Positions 1-12,487 of a stretch of 64,000 bases of DNA are shown here, one piece after another. The DNA lies in assembly GCF_000218685.1 (NCBI RefSeq), contig NW_006763301.1:1416053-1480052 (forward strand), written 5' to 3'. How positions within the stretch are numbered: position 1 is the stretch's first letter; each line of letters starts with the position of its first letter. Source of the stretch: Serpula lacrymans var. lacrymans S7.9 (taxonomy: Eukaryota; Basidiomycota; Agaricomycetes; Boletales; Serpulaceae). A model generated the notes under the pieces. That model worked only from the letters and a program-made list of their open reading frames with translations, made no database searches and had not been told where the DNA came from. Both the position numbers and the translations under genes were made by a program.

Positions 1-150
1 GTGAGCCATTTTGCAAGCTGTGAGTATAAACACTATGGCAATGGTGACTTTCCTTCTGGCCGATACCGTGTAGTTCTCTCGTTAGACCGAGTAAGTCCTA
101 TAATTCTCATCCATCCCAACAAGATTTAATCCTAGCCAATACAGAATTAA
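1..150 (+). CDS. 3' end of a gene cut by the left window edge
   Basis: Frame 1 is open from the first base and reads a protein-like stretch (YGNGDFPSGRYRVVLSLDR) up to a good donor (gtaagt at 91). A 54-nt intron would end in tacag at 144, and the next two codons are Asn and a stop (145-150). If the intron is not used, the frame stops near 129. Too little remains to name a family. The call rests on protein-like composition plus a plausible terminal intron. Confidence 0.4.
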
Positions 151-1985
151 ACGTTCATACAAATATTAAATGATACTGTACATAATTGCAATATACTGAT
201 ATCCCAAAGCTGGCCCCTGCAGGCCTGGCAACGCAAGAACAGTGACATTGAAGGCATCAGGTCAGCTCCTAATCAATGCTCATGCAGACCCCAGTTAGCT
301 CCCAACGATCAGAGGTAAGTGGCAGCGCAGCGAAAGTAGCGCAGCGTGGCCAAGCCGTTACATGAATAAACCTTTGTGAACCAGCCGCGTGACAGCGGGT
401 CGAGTCTTCAATGCTGGAACTTAAAACTGATGATTTGTGAAAGAACCGCCACCTCTCTTCTCTTCTTTGATAAGATGGGAGAAGAAGAACAATCATAGAT
501 CTTCGGGCTTTAGCTGCATGCTAGCCTGTCTCCGCCACTTTCGATATTTTGAAACTTGGTAGTATAAAGCCGAAGTCACGACCACACCAGAGCTTAGCGT
601 ACAAGGACTGTGATAGTTTGCCTGAGCGGGGCATGTTGCTCACAAATAAAGGTGTGTACTGACATTGGGGCTCTCAGCCTTGATCTCAATAAACCGCCTC
701 GGAACCAAAGGTAATACGTTAGAACAAAGGACAGAACTAATGCATTGAAACAAGTTAGGCTGATACATGATTGAATAATAGAACTCAAGTGGTGTTTGGG
801 CATGCCGTTCACTCACAATCTTAGGCAATAGCAGTACAGCTGTTGCATACCTTGTAATACTTGAATCTGGTGGTTATCGGCCGAACTGATGATCCCGCCA
901 AAAATATTAGGTTCACGCCCATATCCGTGGTAATTCGGAATAGCTACCACGCTTTCTTGCCCGTGGTGTTTGAATCCTTTAAATTTGGCTCAGTGGGAAA
1001 ATTGCAGCGTCCATGGACTCATATACTATTGCTGGGAGTCGTTATAGCATCACTTTCAGATCGTGATCTTTACTCAAGTTCGTCCGTGGGGATCTTTAGA
1101 ACGTATTCTAAGGCTATAAAGTGCAGCCTCATCTCGCATTTTCGCTCCAACGTGTACACTGTACATATTTCTAGTTGGCCGGCACCATTCCTCGCTCAGC
1201 TTCAATAAAGGAAAAGTCCACACGCTGTCTGTGAAATGGCGAAGAGTCTGAATTACAGACCTTGGTTGCTGTCGTGATATCCACCCCCGTCCTACCAGTC
1301 TGCGATCCGCTACCCTCGGTATCCCCCAGGTGGCCCGGCCTTTCACACCAGTATCCTGGAGCTTCAGCACGTTTCAAGCTTATCATACCTTACTTTAGAC
1401 ATCAAACAAAGCCTTGAATAAACAGCGAAACAGATGGTATGAGGATAGCCATGAACTGACATGGTCGTTAAGTAAAGCACGATCATCATCTTGCTATCTT
1501 TATGGTCGAAGCTTATAGGAGATAGGTCGCTCAACAGATCTGTTCAGTTTATTACCAGCAACGGTTCGGTTTTGAAATCGGTGTGCTCGGAAAGCGCGTC
1601 CAGCGTCTTTTTATTCCTTGGGTCTACGCACCGTCCCTTACCCCCTATTTACTCAGTCACAGCCATATACACCGCAGGTATGTTGTGTCGTGCTTTCAAA
1701 TTATCCTTGTCTCACCTTAGCGGAAGACGTGGTACAAAATAATCATAGCAATTTCCCGAGGGCGTCATCGGGATTCTGTAGGACTGACCATTGATATTCA
1801 TATGAGCCCAGCTAGAAACGGGACCCCGTAGACGGCTTTGACTGAACCATTTGTGAGTAACAAATACACTTCATAACGTTATCAATAATGTACAAAATCT
1901 GCAGATGCGACTTTCACTGGATCTGATGGCGATGGTCAATATGGACTATGCAAGCTGTGTAATATGAGAGCACCTTGTTCGATAT
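151..1985. other. Intergenic, no gene recognised
   Basis: The reading frames here are short, overlap on both strands and show no family motif. It serves as the 3' flank of the gene cut by the left edge and of the UPF0303 gene. I saw no RNA gene or mobile element. Confidence 0.5.
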
Positions 1986-2545
1986 TTAAGAATATTGCGC
2001 CAGATATTCTTTGATACTTTCCACTATGACGGCATGGTCATCCTCTTGACTTAACCCACTCACAACGATGACGCCGACCAACCCTTCCACACCTTTCACC
2101 TTGAGCGGAAAGCCTCCTCCATGGACAGCATACACGCTTGGGTCGTTCATCTCATATTTTTGTTGTAATGAACTCCCCATATCTGAAAGTCTCTGACGCA
2201 TCAAAAGCGTTGATACTTCCCAGCGAAGAACAACTGCTTCCTTGCGTTTCACCCAGTGCATATTATCGGGAAGCGTTCCGGGACCAGATGGGGCAAAGAA
2301 CATAAGCTGGTTCGAGTTTGCGCGGGCTATGTATACCACGACTGGCCTGGTGAATTTTTTTTGTACATTCTTACGAATGATACAGCCCAATTCCCAAGCG
2401 ACATTGCTGTCAAAGGAGGGAAGTTGGCATTCGGCCTCTTGTTGGATGATCGCTTGAACCTGTGAGTATGATAATCATTTAGAACCCGTCTGCATTGACA
2501 ATTTGTTCATGAGCGCAGAAAGACTTCACCTACCGATAGAGACAT
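1986..2545 (-). CDS. UPF0303 / HbpS-like (DUF336-type) small protein
   Basis: Predicted small cytosolic protein of 161 residues in the UPF0303 branch of the HbpS/GlcG-like fold, related to yeast YBR137W. Members of this fold have been linked to haem or cofactor binding, but the role is not settled. Two exons are proposed: a four-codon first exon (2545-2534, MSLS), a phase-0 intron with gtaggt donor and cacag acceptor, and exon 2 (2459-1986). Family features seen are QLPSFDS near the N-terminus, ELGCIIRKN, the basic stretch VVVYIARANSNQLMFFA, and the C-terminal GLSQEDDHAVIVESIKEYL, which matches the family's conserved 'GLPQREDH' end. It lies about 3 kb from the next gene and has no cluster motif upstream, so it is probably not part of the cluster. 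The tiny first exon is the weakest part of the model. Confidence 0.75.
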
Positions 2546-5500
2546 GATATGACCTTGCGCGCTTGGTGTGTCGTTGCTAGGTCGAACGATTTTCCCATCG
2601 AGCTTTACATTCTTATACCTGTGAAATCAGTACTGCCTAGGTCAAAAGACCGCCCCCGTACTAAGATAACGATACGCTCATTGGCTGAAGAAAACTTGTC
2701 GGTCAAAATCGTTCGCCTTTGAATGTCAGGAGGACATCTCGGAATGGCACGCTCTTCCTTCGGCCCGATGCAGTATGCACGTGACTCTGACAAAATGTCA
2801 CGTGTGGCGTCTCGTATTGAGTCGCATGTTCGTAACTATTCCTTATGATCGCGACTGCTATCTTAGTCACTGCTTGTGTTCCACTTTGAAAGTTGACAAG
2901 CGACTCACATTCTACCCCTATCACACTGATCGTTACTAACGTCTTAAGCTAGTGCCAACCACTGTCAATGGCTGTTGACTCTACTTGCTTTCGCAAGCAT
3001 TGTGGCCTTTTGTCCCTTTTTGTAATAGTACGAGCTTTGATCTTTTTGTTGTGTCATGATGTACTAATGGCAAGGCAGCTGGGCGCAAATATTAGCTTAA
3101 TGCATCCAGTCTAGCCTTGTGGCTGTGTATATCTTTCAACCAGCAGCCCGCCAGACAAGCTGATAATCACACTTGGAGCGCCAGGATAATAGGCTACCGA
3201 TCACTAGCTCGACTGATCGAGTCGCTCTTACGAATACTTACTTCAGTCTTGAACGTTATGGCGTTTGTGCTCCTCCTTTGGACAGATTAGGAGCATGTGG
3301 CGCAGATACTAACGCGATACGGCCTCGAGCATGCTTGTTTAAACGTGCCGTGTTAGTTACGGTTGCTTTCAGTCACTGTAGACAACCACTGGTTTGCGTC
3401 TGTTCTCAAACGGTATGGTATCACTTTCTCTGGATAGGTATAGTTAGGTGCACGCGGCGCTCACACTAGCTCAATTCACCCTCGTCTAGCCACCCTTTGC
3501 TATTGCACTTTATTACTTTTGGACTGTCGCTTGTCTTCGAGTGCTTCAAGTGGAGTATGGGGTCATTCGTCCACTTTCAGCATCAGGACTTGGTGTTTGC
3601 AGTATAGTGACCGGTACGCTTTTTTTATGATGTCACCTCTGTACCTAACTGCTGTGGTTCAAGTTATTGCAAAGATGGGCTATTCTCACACAAGCCTTGT
3701 GGCCGCACCCAATTCAATCGGGACTATTCAACGTTGTCAAGGTCCTTGGTGCTAATGCCGGTGAATTGATGCAACCATCGTATCTGGAACTCGATAAGCC
3801 GGGTATCCTATAAGCAATAGCACTAATGGCAAGATATTCTCGTACCCGTAAAAGCGGATCCGAGTTTAGAGCTGAAGGTGAACCGATCTCGGTGCTACGA
3901 GGTAATTCAGCTATCTTAATGGTACAACTTCCCTTCAAGATTACTTGAAACAGAAAGAGTGAAATCAGATCAACGATATCGACACTTGAGTCATGTTCTG
4001 GTGGGAAACGTATACTGCGAGTGTCCTCGCCGTTGATTCGAGGACCGAAAGCTGTGTCTAATTGTTTCCGATCATATTTGAGGACTCGAGCACGCTGTCT
4101 TCGTTCATTTATAAGCAAGTTCATACTACATACTGGACCTCTTTCGTGTGCTGATTCGCATTACAGTCCACTGGCTATAACCGGTGTTGGTTTGGGGCGC
4201 GCAAGTCACAACACTGATCCATGAATACGTTACTATGCGGTGTCGCGCCAAACCCTGGTAAGGAAACCAAATCTTCAGTGTAGCCATGCCGAGCTCGTAT
4301 AGCGACATTCCGATGATGGAGCCGAATGGCGGCATCGCAATGTCTCAACTTTGCATTCTCTAAGCTTCGGCATTTTGGACCATCCGGAGAGCTGTTGTGC
4401 TTTATGAAGAGCGCCACGCGGGGACGCGACGAAGACTGATATTCGAGCTTGGGTCTGTCGAGGTCTGACGCGAGCAAACCTGATTGAAGCTAACTGGCTG
4501 ATCCAGTTCTTTCGATGTGAGTGATCGGTCCTAATAACATTTACTGAGGTTTTGCTCTCTGGTGGATTGTGTTTGCTTGGCAAGTTTCGTTGGCTACGAG
4601 ACGAACATTGGCTCGAAAAGGGGAGCATTTGACACGGCAATATATCTTGCATGTATAGCTGCTTACTAGCAACAGGTACTTGCACTGCTTTTGATGAATG
4701 TAACTTTACTGAAAGGGCGCTTCGGCAATCAGGATGACCGTGCAGTGACTAATAGGGTAGAATAGGGTCCAGGGTGCTGAAAAGCAAGGCCGTTGAAGTG
4801 AAATAGCATCGCGACGAGCAGATGCGGTGTGATGCGGCCTCTGAGCTGGAGCACAAAGGCATAATATGATCAATTAGGAACGTTGACCCGAGACTTACGG
4901 TCGGGTGTTATTGCTGCAAAAGCAGATCTCGCCAAAGCGCTAAATTTAAGTTACGGTGTGCCTTTTCCTGCCATTTCTTAGGATATTATTCAGTCACCGA
5001 CCTATAAATGCCACTTCTCAGATCTCAGCGATTGCACTGCGACGTGTATGAGAAACGCGGATCGGTCGGAGATATCAAGGCGGACTGATATGTTTGTGAA
5101 AATATTGTCGTAAGTTGTCGTAAGTTACTAGGAACAAGATCCTGGCAGGAGTGGTAAAACATGGCGTCTGAGAGCCCCGCGATGAGAACTAAATCTGCAC
5201 ACAGCATCACGTAAGTCTGGAGAGCATGTCCAGACCGATCTCAAGCGTACTTAGATACTGGAATGATGGTTAATAAAATCACAGACGGCTTCACAGATTT
5301 GCGGAGAGGATGCCGTTGATTGGCCGAATATATGTGGATATCCGGATCTGGACGGTATGCAGACAAAAAATATGACAGCGTCAAATGATCAGCGCTAACG
5401 TGGATATTACTACTACAGCCTCGTCTGGCACATTAGGATAGCATCATTCTCTCGCTTTTGCGAAGTATATTAGAACAGCTCTTTCTTTCTCTTTGCTACA

Positions 5501-5571
5501 GATCCCATATATCCGTTTGCTGTCCTATTTGAATGCTCTAACGCCCGCCTTGCTCTTACTCTCAGACCAAC
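2546..5571. other. 3-kb gene-poor stretch, then promoter of the Zn2Cys6 gene
   Basis: No reading frame has recognisable protein motifs or a convincing exon chain. A short direct repeat (ttgtcgtaag twice) lies at about 5105-5126. The last 150 bases are pyrimidine-rich, as fungal 5' leaders often are, and lead into the ATG at 5572. The stretch may hold decayed sequence, but I could not identify its source. Confidence 0.45.
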
Positions 5572-7917
5572 ATGTCCACTCCAAAGTCATCAGCATCCAT
5601 ATCCACCAAACCAGACAGAGCAAAAGCAGCCACAGCTTGCAATAACTGCAGGCAACGCAAGCTTCGCTGCAACGGCAATACCCCACTGTGTAGCAACTGC
5701 CAACTGCACGAGACCGTCTGCGAGTACGCCAAGGGTCGAAATAAATCGGGCCCGCCAAAAGGATTCAAGCGCAAAAGACCCGCCACCCCGCCAGATGACA
5801 TGCCCAGCGCTATCCGTCCTCGCTCTGATTCGCCGTCATCTGTCCATCACGAGCCAATACAAATGGCAACGCCACCAATGAGCAGCTCATCATCCAATGT
5901 TTCGAACAAATCCTCTCCCAGCCCACCAGACCATACTGGTCGCTCCGATGTAGATACCCAGAACTGGTCTGACTTGATCCCCACCTATATGGGCCCCATC
6001 GCACCCAACTGGCTCGCCATGTTTGGCATGTCATCAAAGGAGCCATCATGTCAGTTGATCGCTCTTCGTTCGTCAGATGTGACATGCTCATAATATCTTT
6101 CCAGCCGCAGATGCACCTTCTCCATTCCCTGGAGATTACACCGACCCATCATTACCGTATTCTTTCGGAGTCAACAACTTTAATTTGGACCCCATGCTAC
6201 TCACGCCATTGCCTAGCACATCCGATACAACTCACTCTACACCCCCTGCTACTCATTCATCACATTGCTCTCCATCATTGCGTACTCAAGATCTGTCTAA
6301 TTTTGGCGGCTTCTATAACCTTTCGAATAACATCCCATCATTTGCAACACCTCCTCCCCCCGCCTTTGTTCCCCCACAGCCCGCAACCACCCAGACCTTG
6401 CACGAGGACCTTTCTCGCCAATACAACTCTTCTTACCTCAGCGCTGTGCGCTCAGCACATCCTTTCGCTCCACTATTCCCGCTACCACAGCTCTTGCGCT
6501 TATTGTCGGATTGCTCGACTCGCAAAGATGCTAGTGTGCATGCCTCCTTCTGTCTTAGCGCGTTCAGCGCGTTGTGTGCCATCACTGCCCCCGACCCTAC
6601 ACTATCAAGTCCTTCAGAACGAGCAAATCACTACGCTTCAGCACAGAAACAAGCCATGCTTGCATACTTCGGCATACTTTCGGGTCCCACAACTCATGAT
6701 GACGATGTTGTCTGTACTGCCTCTGGTCTCATCTACCTTGCCGTACGCGACGTATTTGTATTTGGGTGGGGAAAGGAAGCCTCAACGTGGCTTTGGCTTG
6801 CCGCGGATGTCGTGCAAACCATGCCACGGGCAAATTCTGTTCAGATAGGTGTACAACGCTGGTTTGCCCGAACAATATGGCTGTGGAACAAGGCGCTTGC
6901 GGGGTGTGGGGTTGTCGGTGCAGAGTCGCGCTTACGAGCATGTTTTGGAGAAGCTGAATTTCAGAGAATAAGGGACGAGACACCATTGGCTATTCTCGAT
7001 TTGGATGAAGACCAGCGCACCTTCTCTGGATTGGTCACTTTGTGTTTGGATCTCGAACGGATGATCAATGCCGCGATCGATAGAAGTATGCAGGCACTTC
7101 AACATCATCAAACTTCGCTTGGGCAGCCCAGCCAGTCGTTCTTCTCGGACATTACCAACTTCCCCACTCTGCCACTCTGTCAGCGTGTACGCCAATGGGT
7201 TCTATCCACGCCTGTCGCGCAAGATTCACTACTTCAGTTGACAGGGGATAGCGAAGAGGACGGTGATTGCATCCGGGAGACGGTGTCCCGAATACTTCAT
7301 TTGATCTACTACGGTCTATCAATCAAATTCGAGCAGAGTGACAAAGCACGGTGTAGCATCAAAAAGACATCTCTGTATGTGGCTGTTGTACGTGCCTTCC
7401 CATTAGTTTTAAATGGAGTGTTACTGACGTGACCATATTCTCAAAATAGACTCGTATAGTTGACGCAGCGGATTGGCTTACTCGGTCTAAACGGATATGG
7501 CTATGGCCGTTTGCAGAACCTGCCCTACTCCTCGCTCGTGATTTCTTATTGGAGCGTTCGACATTCGGGCCTACGAGATCGGAGAGCACAGCCTCCCCTA
7601 ATCATATTTCCCGAGGCGGAAGCCCCATATCCTCTTCACTGCTTTCCGATTCTGCATGTTCTTCAGGCACCGTTCCTCTAGCTCTGGCACCCGGAGAGCG
7701 GACTCTCCTTGCGCTCATACGAGATGTCTTTGCAGATGCCGCCCCAGCACTTGACCCAGGATCAGCGCGCGCTCTTGTGGCGGCGCAAGCGCTCAAAAAC
7801 ATTACCGACGTGCTGGAACAAATGCCACAACCGCGTGAGCCAGTTACCAAGGGCGATATTTTGGTAGGGATCCGACAACTGTTAGCTGGCATTGAGCCTC
7901 CTGCTACTATTGGGTGA
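5572..7917 (+). CDS. Zn2Cys6 transcription factor, possible cluster regulator
   Basis: Three exons (5572-6049, 6105-7387, 7450-7917) join in frame to about 742 residues. The donors are gtcagt and gtacgt. Near residue 23 is a complete GAL4-type zinc cluster: ACNNCRQRKLRC followed by CSNC and a final VC, giving the six cysteines that bind two zinc ions and contact CGG triplets. A basic linker (RNKSGPPKGFKRKRP) and Ser/Pro-rich low-complexity segments follow. The middle (about 230-420) has the Leu/Trp-rich helical character of fungal regulatory domains (LWLAADVVQTMPRA, IWLWNKALAG). It is the only regulator near the metabolite genes, which fits a pathway-specific activator. Its own upstream region has no CCGCGG palindrome, so autoregulation through that site is not supported. 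The assignment as cluster regulator is inference. Confidence 0.85.
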
Positions 7918-9394
7918 TATATCTTGTAGTGATTATGATATGAATATGGCTTGATCTGTAGCAGTGCTGGGTTAGTGGCCTTTTGTCTCCACTAAGCATA
8001 TTTCGCGACATTTTTTCATTACCCATTTTACTTTTCCGTGTATGTCGGTGGTCGTGTAATTGCATCTTGTATTAATTTTACTACTACATCTACCGCTTTC
8101 GTTTTTTTTTGTCCATGATGACCTCTACTATCACGATTGGATCGCGACTTGTTTATAGAGGATTATTACCGCGTGTAATGATATCTACGACATTCTGCAG
8201 TGGTTGACACTGTGATTTGCAACCACCGGGGTAACTTGAGTTCGTAGAATGAAGTGAGACGGGGTCAAAAAGTCGGGGGCGAGCCGAAAAGAAGGCGAAC
8301 CGAAATTTAGGATAAAATACCTTAAAACTTTATCGACCAGGTATGTTACTCATTACTGACACACTGCGGATCGAATGACCTTTTGCAAGACATTTTTTTC
8401 GTGACTGTTCGAACACCGCACGCCACAACACAGCCCTCCCCCGCTAGCTCCCGGCTCAACAGAGCCCGGCTTGCTACAAGAAAGACAGAATATTACGATC
8501 CGACTCTCGGGCAGTTGGGATCCCACTGCTGCGGCATGACACTAATAGTTACGTTATCTGTTTAAATCATATCATAAGTGTACGATGTCCCGGAGGAACA
8601 AGTCTGGGTCGCGGCACCTTGGAATACGAAACGGATAATCGGACCTAGAGCCGATCATGTATGTGAGAAGACATGAGAGATAACGGATGAGCCTATGAAT
8701 TTGTGTCCTAGCCGCTGTCACTGGCCCATCCGCTATTCTCAGTCTTTAACACCAATCCATCCACCTTGACCCGAGTTGCCATACAGTCTTGATCCTGTTT
8801 GCAGGTGATCGGCACACTCCTCCACGAACAGCGGATCAAATGCTGTGTGCCGTTCAGTTGTGGGTGTGCCCGAATCCAAGCCAGTACTGACTTTCCTTGT
8901 GAAGGCTTTCGGACATTTAAACGGCGGAGCACAGATCGTCGTAGGAGAAATATTTATGTGATGAGTCTAGCCGTGAATGGCGCAATGTATAGCTTCTGAT
9001 TCATGGAGACCGGGGATATCATAAGTGGCCAGAGCTTGATGCGCTTGTTGTAACACACGTGACCGACCTGTAAATGAGAACGGCATTAGTTCCATAGGAA
9101 ATAGACGCAGCTTTGGATGCAAACCTTCTGGCGAGACTACAGTCCACGACCAAAATGAAGGAAGTCAAGATCGCACTGAGACGAGACAAAAAAGGAAGGT
9201 GTTAATGAAGTCGAGGTCATGTGATCGGCGCGTCATTGGTTTGTCTATGACGCGAAGACTCTTTCTATGACACTACACATTAAATCATCCTCCTTCACTC
9301 TCCTAAGTATATATATACGAGCAACCGTGACATAGAAATCGAGAAAACTCTTCTCACTATCACCACAACAACCCCACCACATACCGTTCATATC
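7918..9394. other. Intergenic between the regulator and the alcohol dehydrogenase
   Basis: It holds the 3' flank of the regulator, about 1 kb without recognised features, and the dehydrogenase promoter with a long TATA element near 9308. No CCGCGG palindrome is present. Confidence 0.5.
9308..9317 (+). promoter_or_regulatory. TATA element of the alcohol dehydrogenase gene
   Basis: A tatatatata run lies about 78-87 nt upstream of the ATG at 9395 and is followed by a C/A-rich leader, a usual fungal core-promoter layout. Confidence 0.5.
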
Positions 9395-11043
9395 ATGCAA
9401 GCAGCAGCCAACGCAGCCCAGGCGGTGGGTGTTTCTTACTATACCACTCTATTCCAAAGAATATGTTATCTCAGATACGAAATCTCCGCAGAAATTGGGG
9501 AAGGAGCCAACTATCGTGGATGCGCAGTACAAACACCGTGAAGATGGAAAAACAATGAAAGCATTGGCCTGGTTTAGTGCCAACGACGTTCGCATGGTTG
9601 ACGCACCCATTCCAGATATCACTGAGCCGGATGACGTTATCGTCAAAGTTACTGGAACAACAATCTGTGGTTCTGATCTGCACCTATACCATGGTGAGAT
9701 ATTAGCCCTTCAAAAGGGAGATATTCTGGGCCATGAGGTATGTAAGATATGTTTTTGGCTTCTTTCATCATTCAATATTGATTCATTACTTTCATGTAGT
9801 TCATGGGCAAGGTTGATCGCATTGGCCCAAATGTCAAGAATCTCAAGGTTGGCCAACGTGTCGTAGCATCATTCCAGATTGCATGCGGCAATTGTCGGTT
9901 CTGCAAGCAAAAACTCTCATCATTTTGTGATCGAACAAACAGTTCCTCGTGAGATGACCATCGCTTTCCGTTTTCGTATCTTATACCCTCTCTTCAGCCT
10001 ACAAAACTACATGTACGGCACCCGTGATGCAGGGTTCTTTGGCTATTCCCACTTCACAGGGGGCTTCCCAGGTGGTCAAGCAGAATACGTCCGTGTTCCT
10101 CTTGGCCAGGTCAATCTCCTCCCAATCCCCGATGACGTCTCCGACGAGAGAGCACTTTACCTCTCCGATGTGCTTCCGACAAGTTATCATTGTGTTGTTG
10201 ACACAGGGGTAAAGGAAGGAGACGTTGTTGGAATATGGGTGCGTTGAAGTTAATGCTGTGGGTACGTATTATCTAAATATTATTTCAGGGATTGGGTCCC
10301 ATTGGACAATGTGCCGCACGGTGGGCGAAGCTCAAAGGGGCCTCACGCATCATAGGAATAGATCGGGTTCCTGAACGCCTGACCTTTGCGAAGGAGAAAT
10401 CTGGCATCGAAGTTCTCGATTTTAGTAAACATAAAGATGTTATCAAAGAAATACACAGACTTGTTCCAGGTGGTCTGGATGTTGCTTTGGACTGTGGTAT
10501 GTGATGTTTAGTATATTGGTATACTCACAACCCACCCATTACAAGGAACCTTCCACGAGCCGAAGACCTTATTACATCGTGGCATGAAGATGCTAATGCT
10601 AGAAACTGATGTGCCTGAGACAGTCAATGAGATGCTCGGTTCGGTTCGGAAAATGGGCAGCTGCGGGCTTATTGCTGCATATGCTGGATTCACGAATGGT
10701 TTTAACATCGGTGCACTAATGGAAAAAGGCATCAGGCTGATCGGTAATGGACAAGCTCCCGTACACAAATATTGGGAAGAAATTATCAAGGACTACATTA
10801 TCCCGGGGAAATTTGACCCGACTTTGTGCGTCAAGTGTTCTCTATTTTATGGTATCATGTTGCTGATAGCTATTTTGTAGCATGATAACTCATCGTGTGC
10901 CGATTGATGATATGGCGAAGCTGTACCCAGCCTTTGACAAACGTGTCGGTGGCGTAGAAAAAGTGTTCGTGGAAACACAGTTCTCTGCACCTCCCAGCGA
11001 AGGTTGTCCTACTATAAGTCGAGTGGATGACTGGAAAAATTGA
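9395..11043 (+). CDS. Zinc-dependent alcohol dehydrogenase (MDR family)
   Basis: Predicted medium-chain dehydrogenase that oxidises or reduces an alcohol/aldehyde with NAD(P). The start is ATG at 9395. The first exon (9395-9424) joins in phase 0 to the exon beginning at 9492, and five more introns follow. Features in order: catalytic-zinc region TICGSDLHLYHG, then GHE at the next splice site; structural-zinc region with four cysteines (ACGNCRFC and a later FC); GGFPGGQAEYVRV; Rossmann glycine motif G-L-G-P-I-G just after an intron; and a C-terminal region ending MITHRVPIDDMAKLYPAF, typical of formaldehyde-dehydrogenase-like members. The usual catalytic residues are present. It lies next to the regulator but lacks the cluster palindrome, so its membership is uncertain. 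The substrate cannot be read from the sequence. Confidence 0.9.
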
Positions 11044-11532
11044 AAACTGTCGTGAGACAGCGCGGCGTGCCACAAGGATATTTGTATTTGTAGGGTTTAA
11101 AGCGTTTGTTCTATAGGACAACCATGCTGTATTTGTTATAATATATATTATAACTGTAACTTAGCTTGTACACTAATGGCGGTATAAACGTGATTCGCAA
11201 AATGGTATCGCATCCTTTCGCCTCGAAACATGTAAGGGAAATGTATATATTGATTATCAGTCACATTTATAAGTACGAGAAGGCTGAACTACATAATCAA
11301 GGCCTGGTGAACTCAGATGTAATTCGTGAAGCGTTTTTACACGGCTAAATGTCTCACTTCAAGCTTAATGGACTGCCTCAATTAATACATAAGAGATTCT
11401 TGATAGCTCCAACATGATGAAACAATCTCTATGAAAATGCTGATGATTATATGGCTAGGACGTGATACAAAGACGGATAACGAGTCCACAGAATGACACG
11501 AAGGAATGCTTGATTGATTTATTGTTGACCCA
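11044..11532. other. AT-rich convergent 3' flank
   Basis: The dehydrogenase and the hemerythrin-like gene end here, tail to tail. The sequence is AT-rich with no recognisable gene. Confidence 0.5.
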
Positions 11533-12487
11533 TCAACCGCTCAATGGGTAAGCAGAGTATTTCCACCATCTGTAATAAATTAGCACCGTCATCCAAGTAA
11601 AGATTCAACAAGTATACTGACCCTTTATGAGTTTCGTAGAGCTGCGGCGGCATTTTGAATTCTGCAGTCATCTCCCATGGCACAGGCGGCCAGTCAAGAG
11701 CACCGCCGTTGTGTGTGATACAAGGCACAACGTCGGTGAAGGGGTTCAAAAGAGTTTTCGAGCGTTCGGAAACACCTTGTGTTCCGACCTTGAGTTCGTC
11801 TACTGTGAACCCACTGTTCTTGAGGAGATCAGGGTCGAGGGTGTATAGTTCCTCGACGAAATGGTGCATCAAGGTGGGAAGGAAAGCCTGAGAGAGTTCT
11901 TTGGCTTTGGAACCGGACCAAGCCTCGGCGCCAGAAGATACAGCTTCGAGGTAGTTCTTGAAACCAGACAAAGTGCCCATAAGCTCCACATGCTCATCGT
12001 GATTCTTGACCATTTCTGAGTTCAGATGAGCGTCCCAGCATGGGAACTGGACCTCCTCCTCAAGCTGATGGTGAACTTCGATCTATAAGAGAAGTAGGAA
12101 TATGTTCAAGGGCCAGTTGTAGACGATCGAATCTTAAGCAGCGTACGTACCATCCTCACCCACTGTTTAGCGTATCCGAGGTAGTTCTCAGCGTCGTCTA
12201 CGGGAGCCGAGGTATCAAATTCCTGTCAACCAGAGTTCAGTAAAGTTTAGGACGAGTTTCGACCAATATATGTACCTTCTGGACCTGCACCCAGTAATCG
12301 ATGAGACACTTGTGAGTCCTCGCCATTTCCCTAAATCATGCATCATATTCTCAGAAGGTGCGTGAAACCGAGGAAACAAATAAGCTGACCATTGGATCTT
12401 GTAGTAGATGTCTGTGGGCTTTGCAGGGGAAGCCAGTTCAGCGATCTTTGCTAGATCCTGGTTGAATTTTTCTTGAGTGTACGCCAT
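11533..12487 (-). CDS. Hemerythrin (HHE)-domain protein
   Basis: Predicted soluble four-helix HHE cation-binding protein of about 239 residues that could bind a di-iron centre. Five exons from ATG 12487 are proposed. The last splice (gtcagt donor, ttattacag acceptor) puts the end in a frame closing with WWKYSAYPLSG and stop at 11533; reading through the intron instead gives an unlikely tail. Ligand-like residues are spaced as in the family: RTHKCLI, EVHHQLEEE, KNHDEHVE and LMHHFVEEL. Known roles of the fold are oxygen or nitric-oxide binding and peroxide chemistry; none can be assigned here. The upstream region carries the long cluster palindrome at 12711, which ties it to the metabolite genes. 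An HHE protein is an uncommon member of such a cluster, so it may be a tailoring oxygenase or an iron/oxidant handling factor (inference). Confidence 0.8.

Noticed and set aside
3714..4124. Minus-strand reading frame of 136 codons
   Set aside because: No family motif, no neighbouring exon and overlapping frames of similar length on both strands suggest chance.
9395..11043. Alcohol dehydrogenase as a certain cluster member
   Set aside because: It lacks the palindrome and shares no promoter with a cluster gene; its position alone does not prove a link.
11519..11650. Unspliced C-terminus of the HHE protein
   Set aside because: Reading through gives a tail unlike the family; splicing at gtcagt/ttattacag yields a typical aromatic-rich end.
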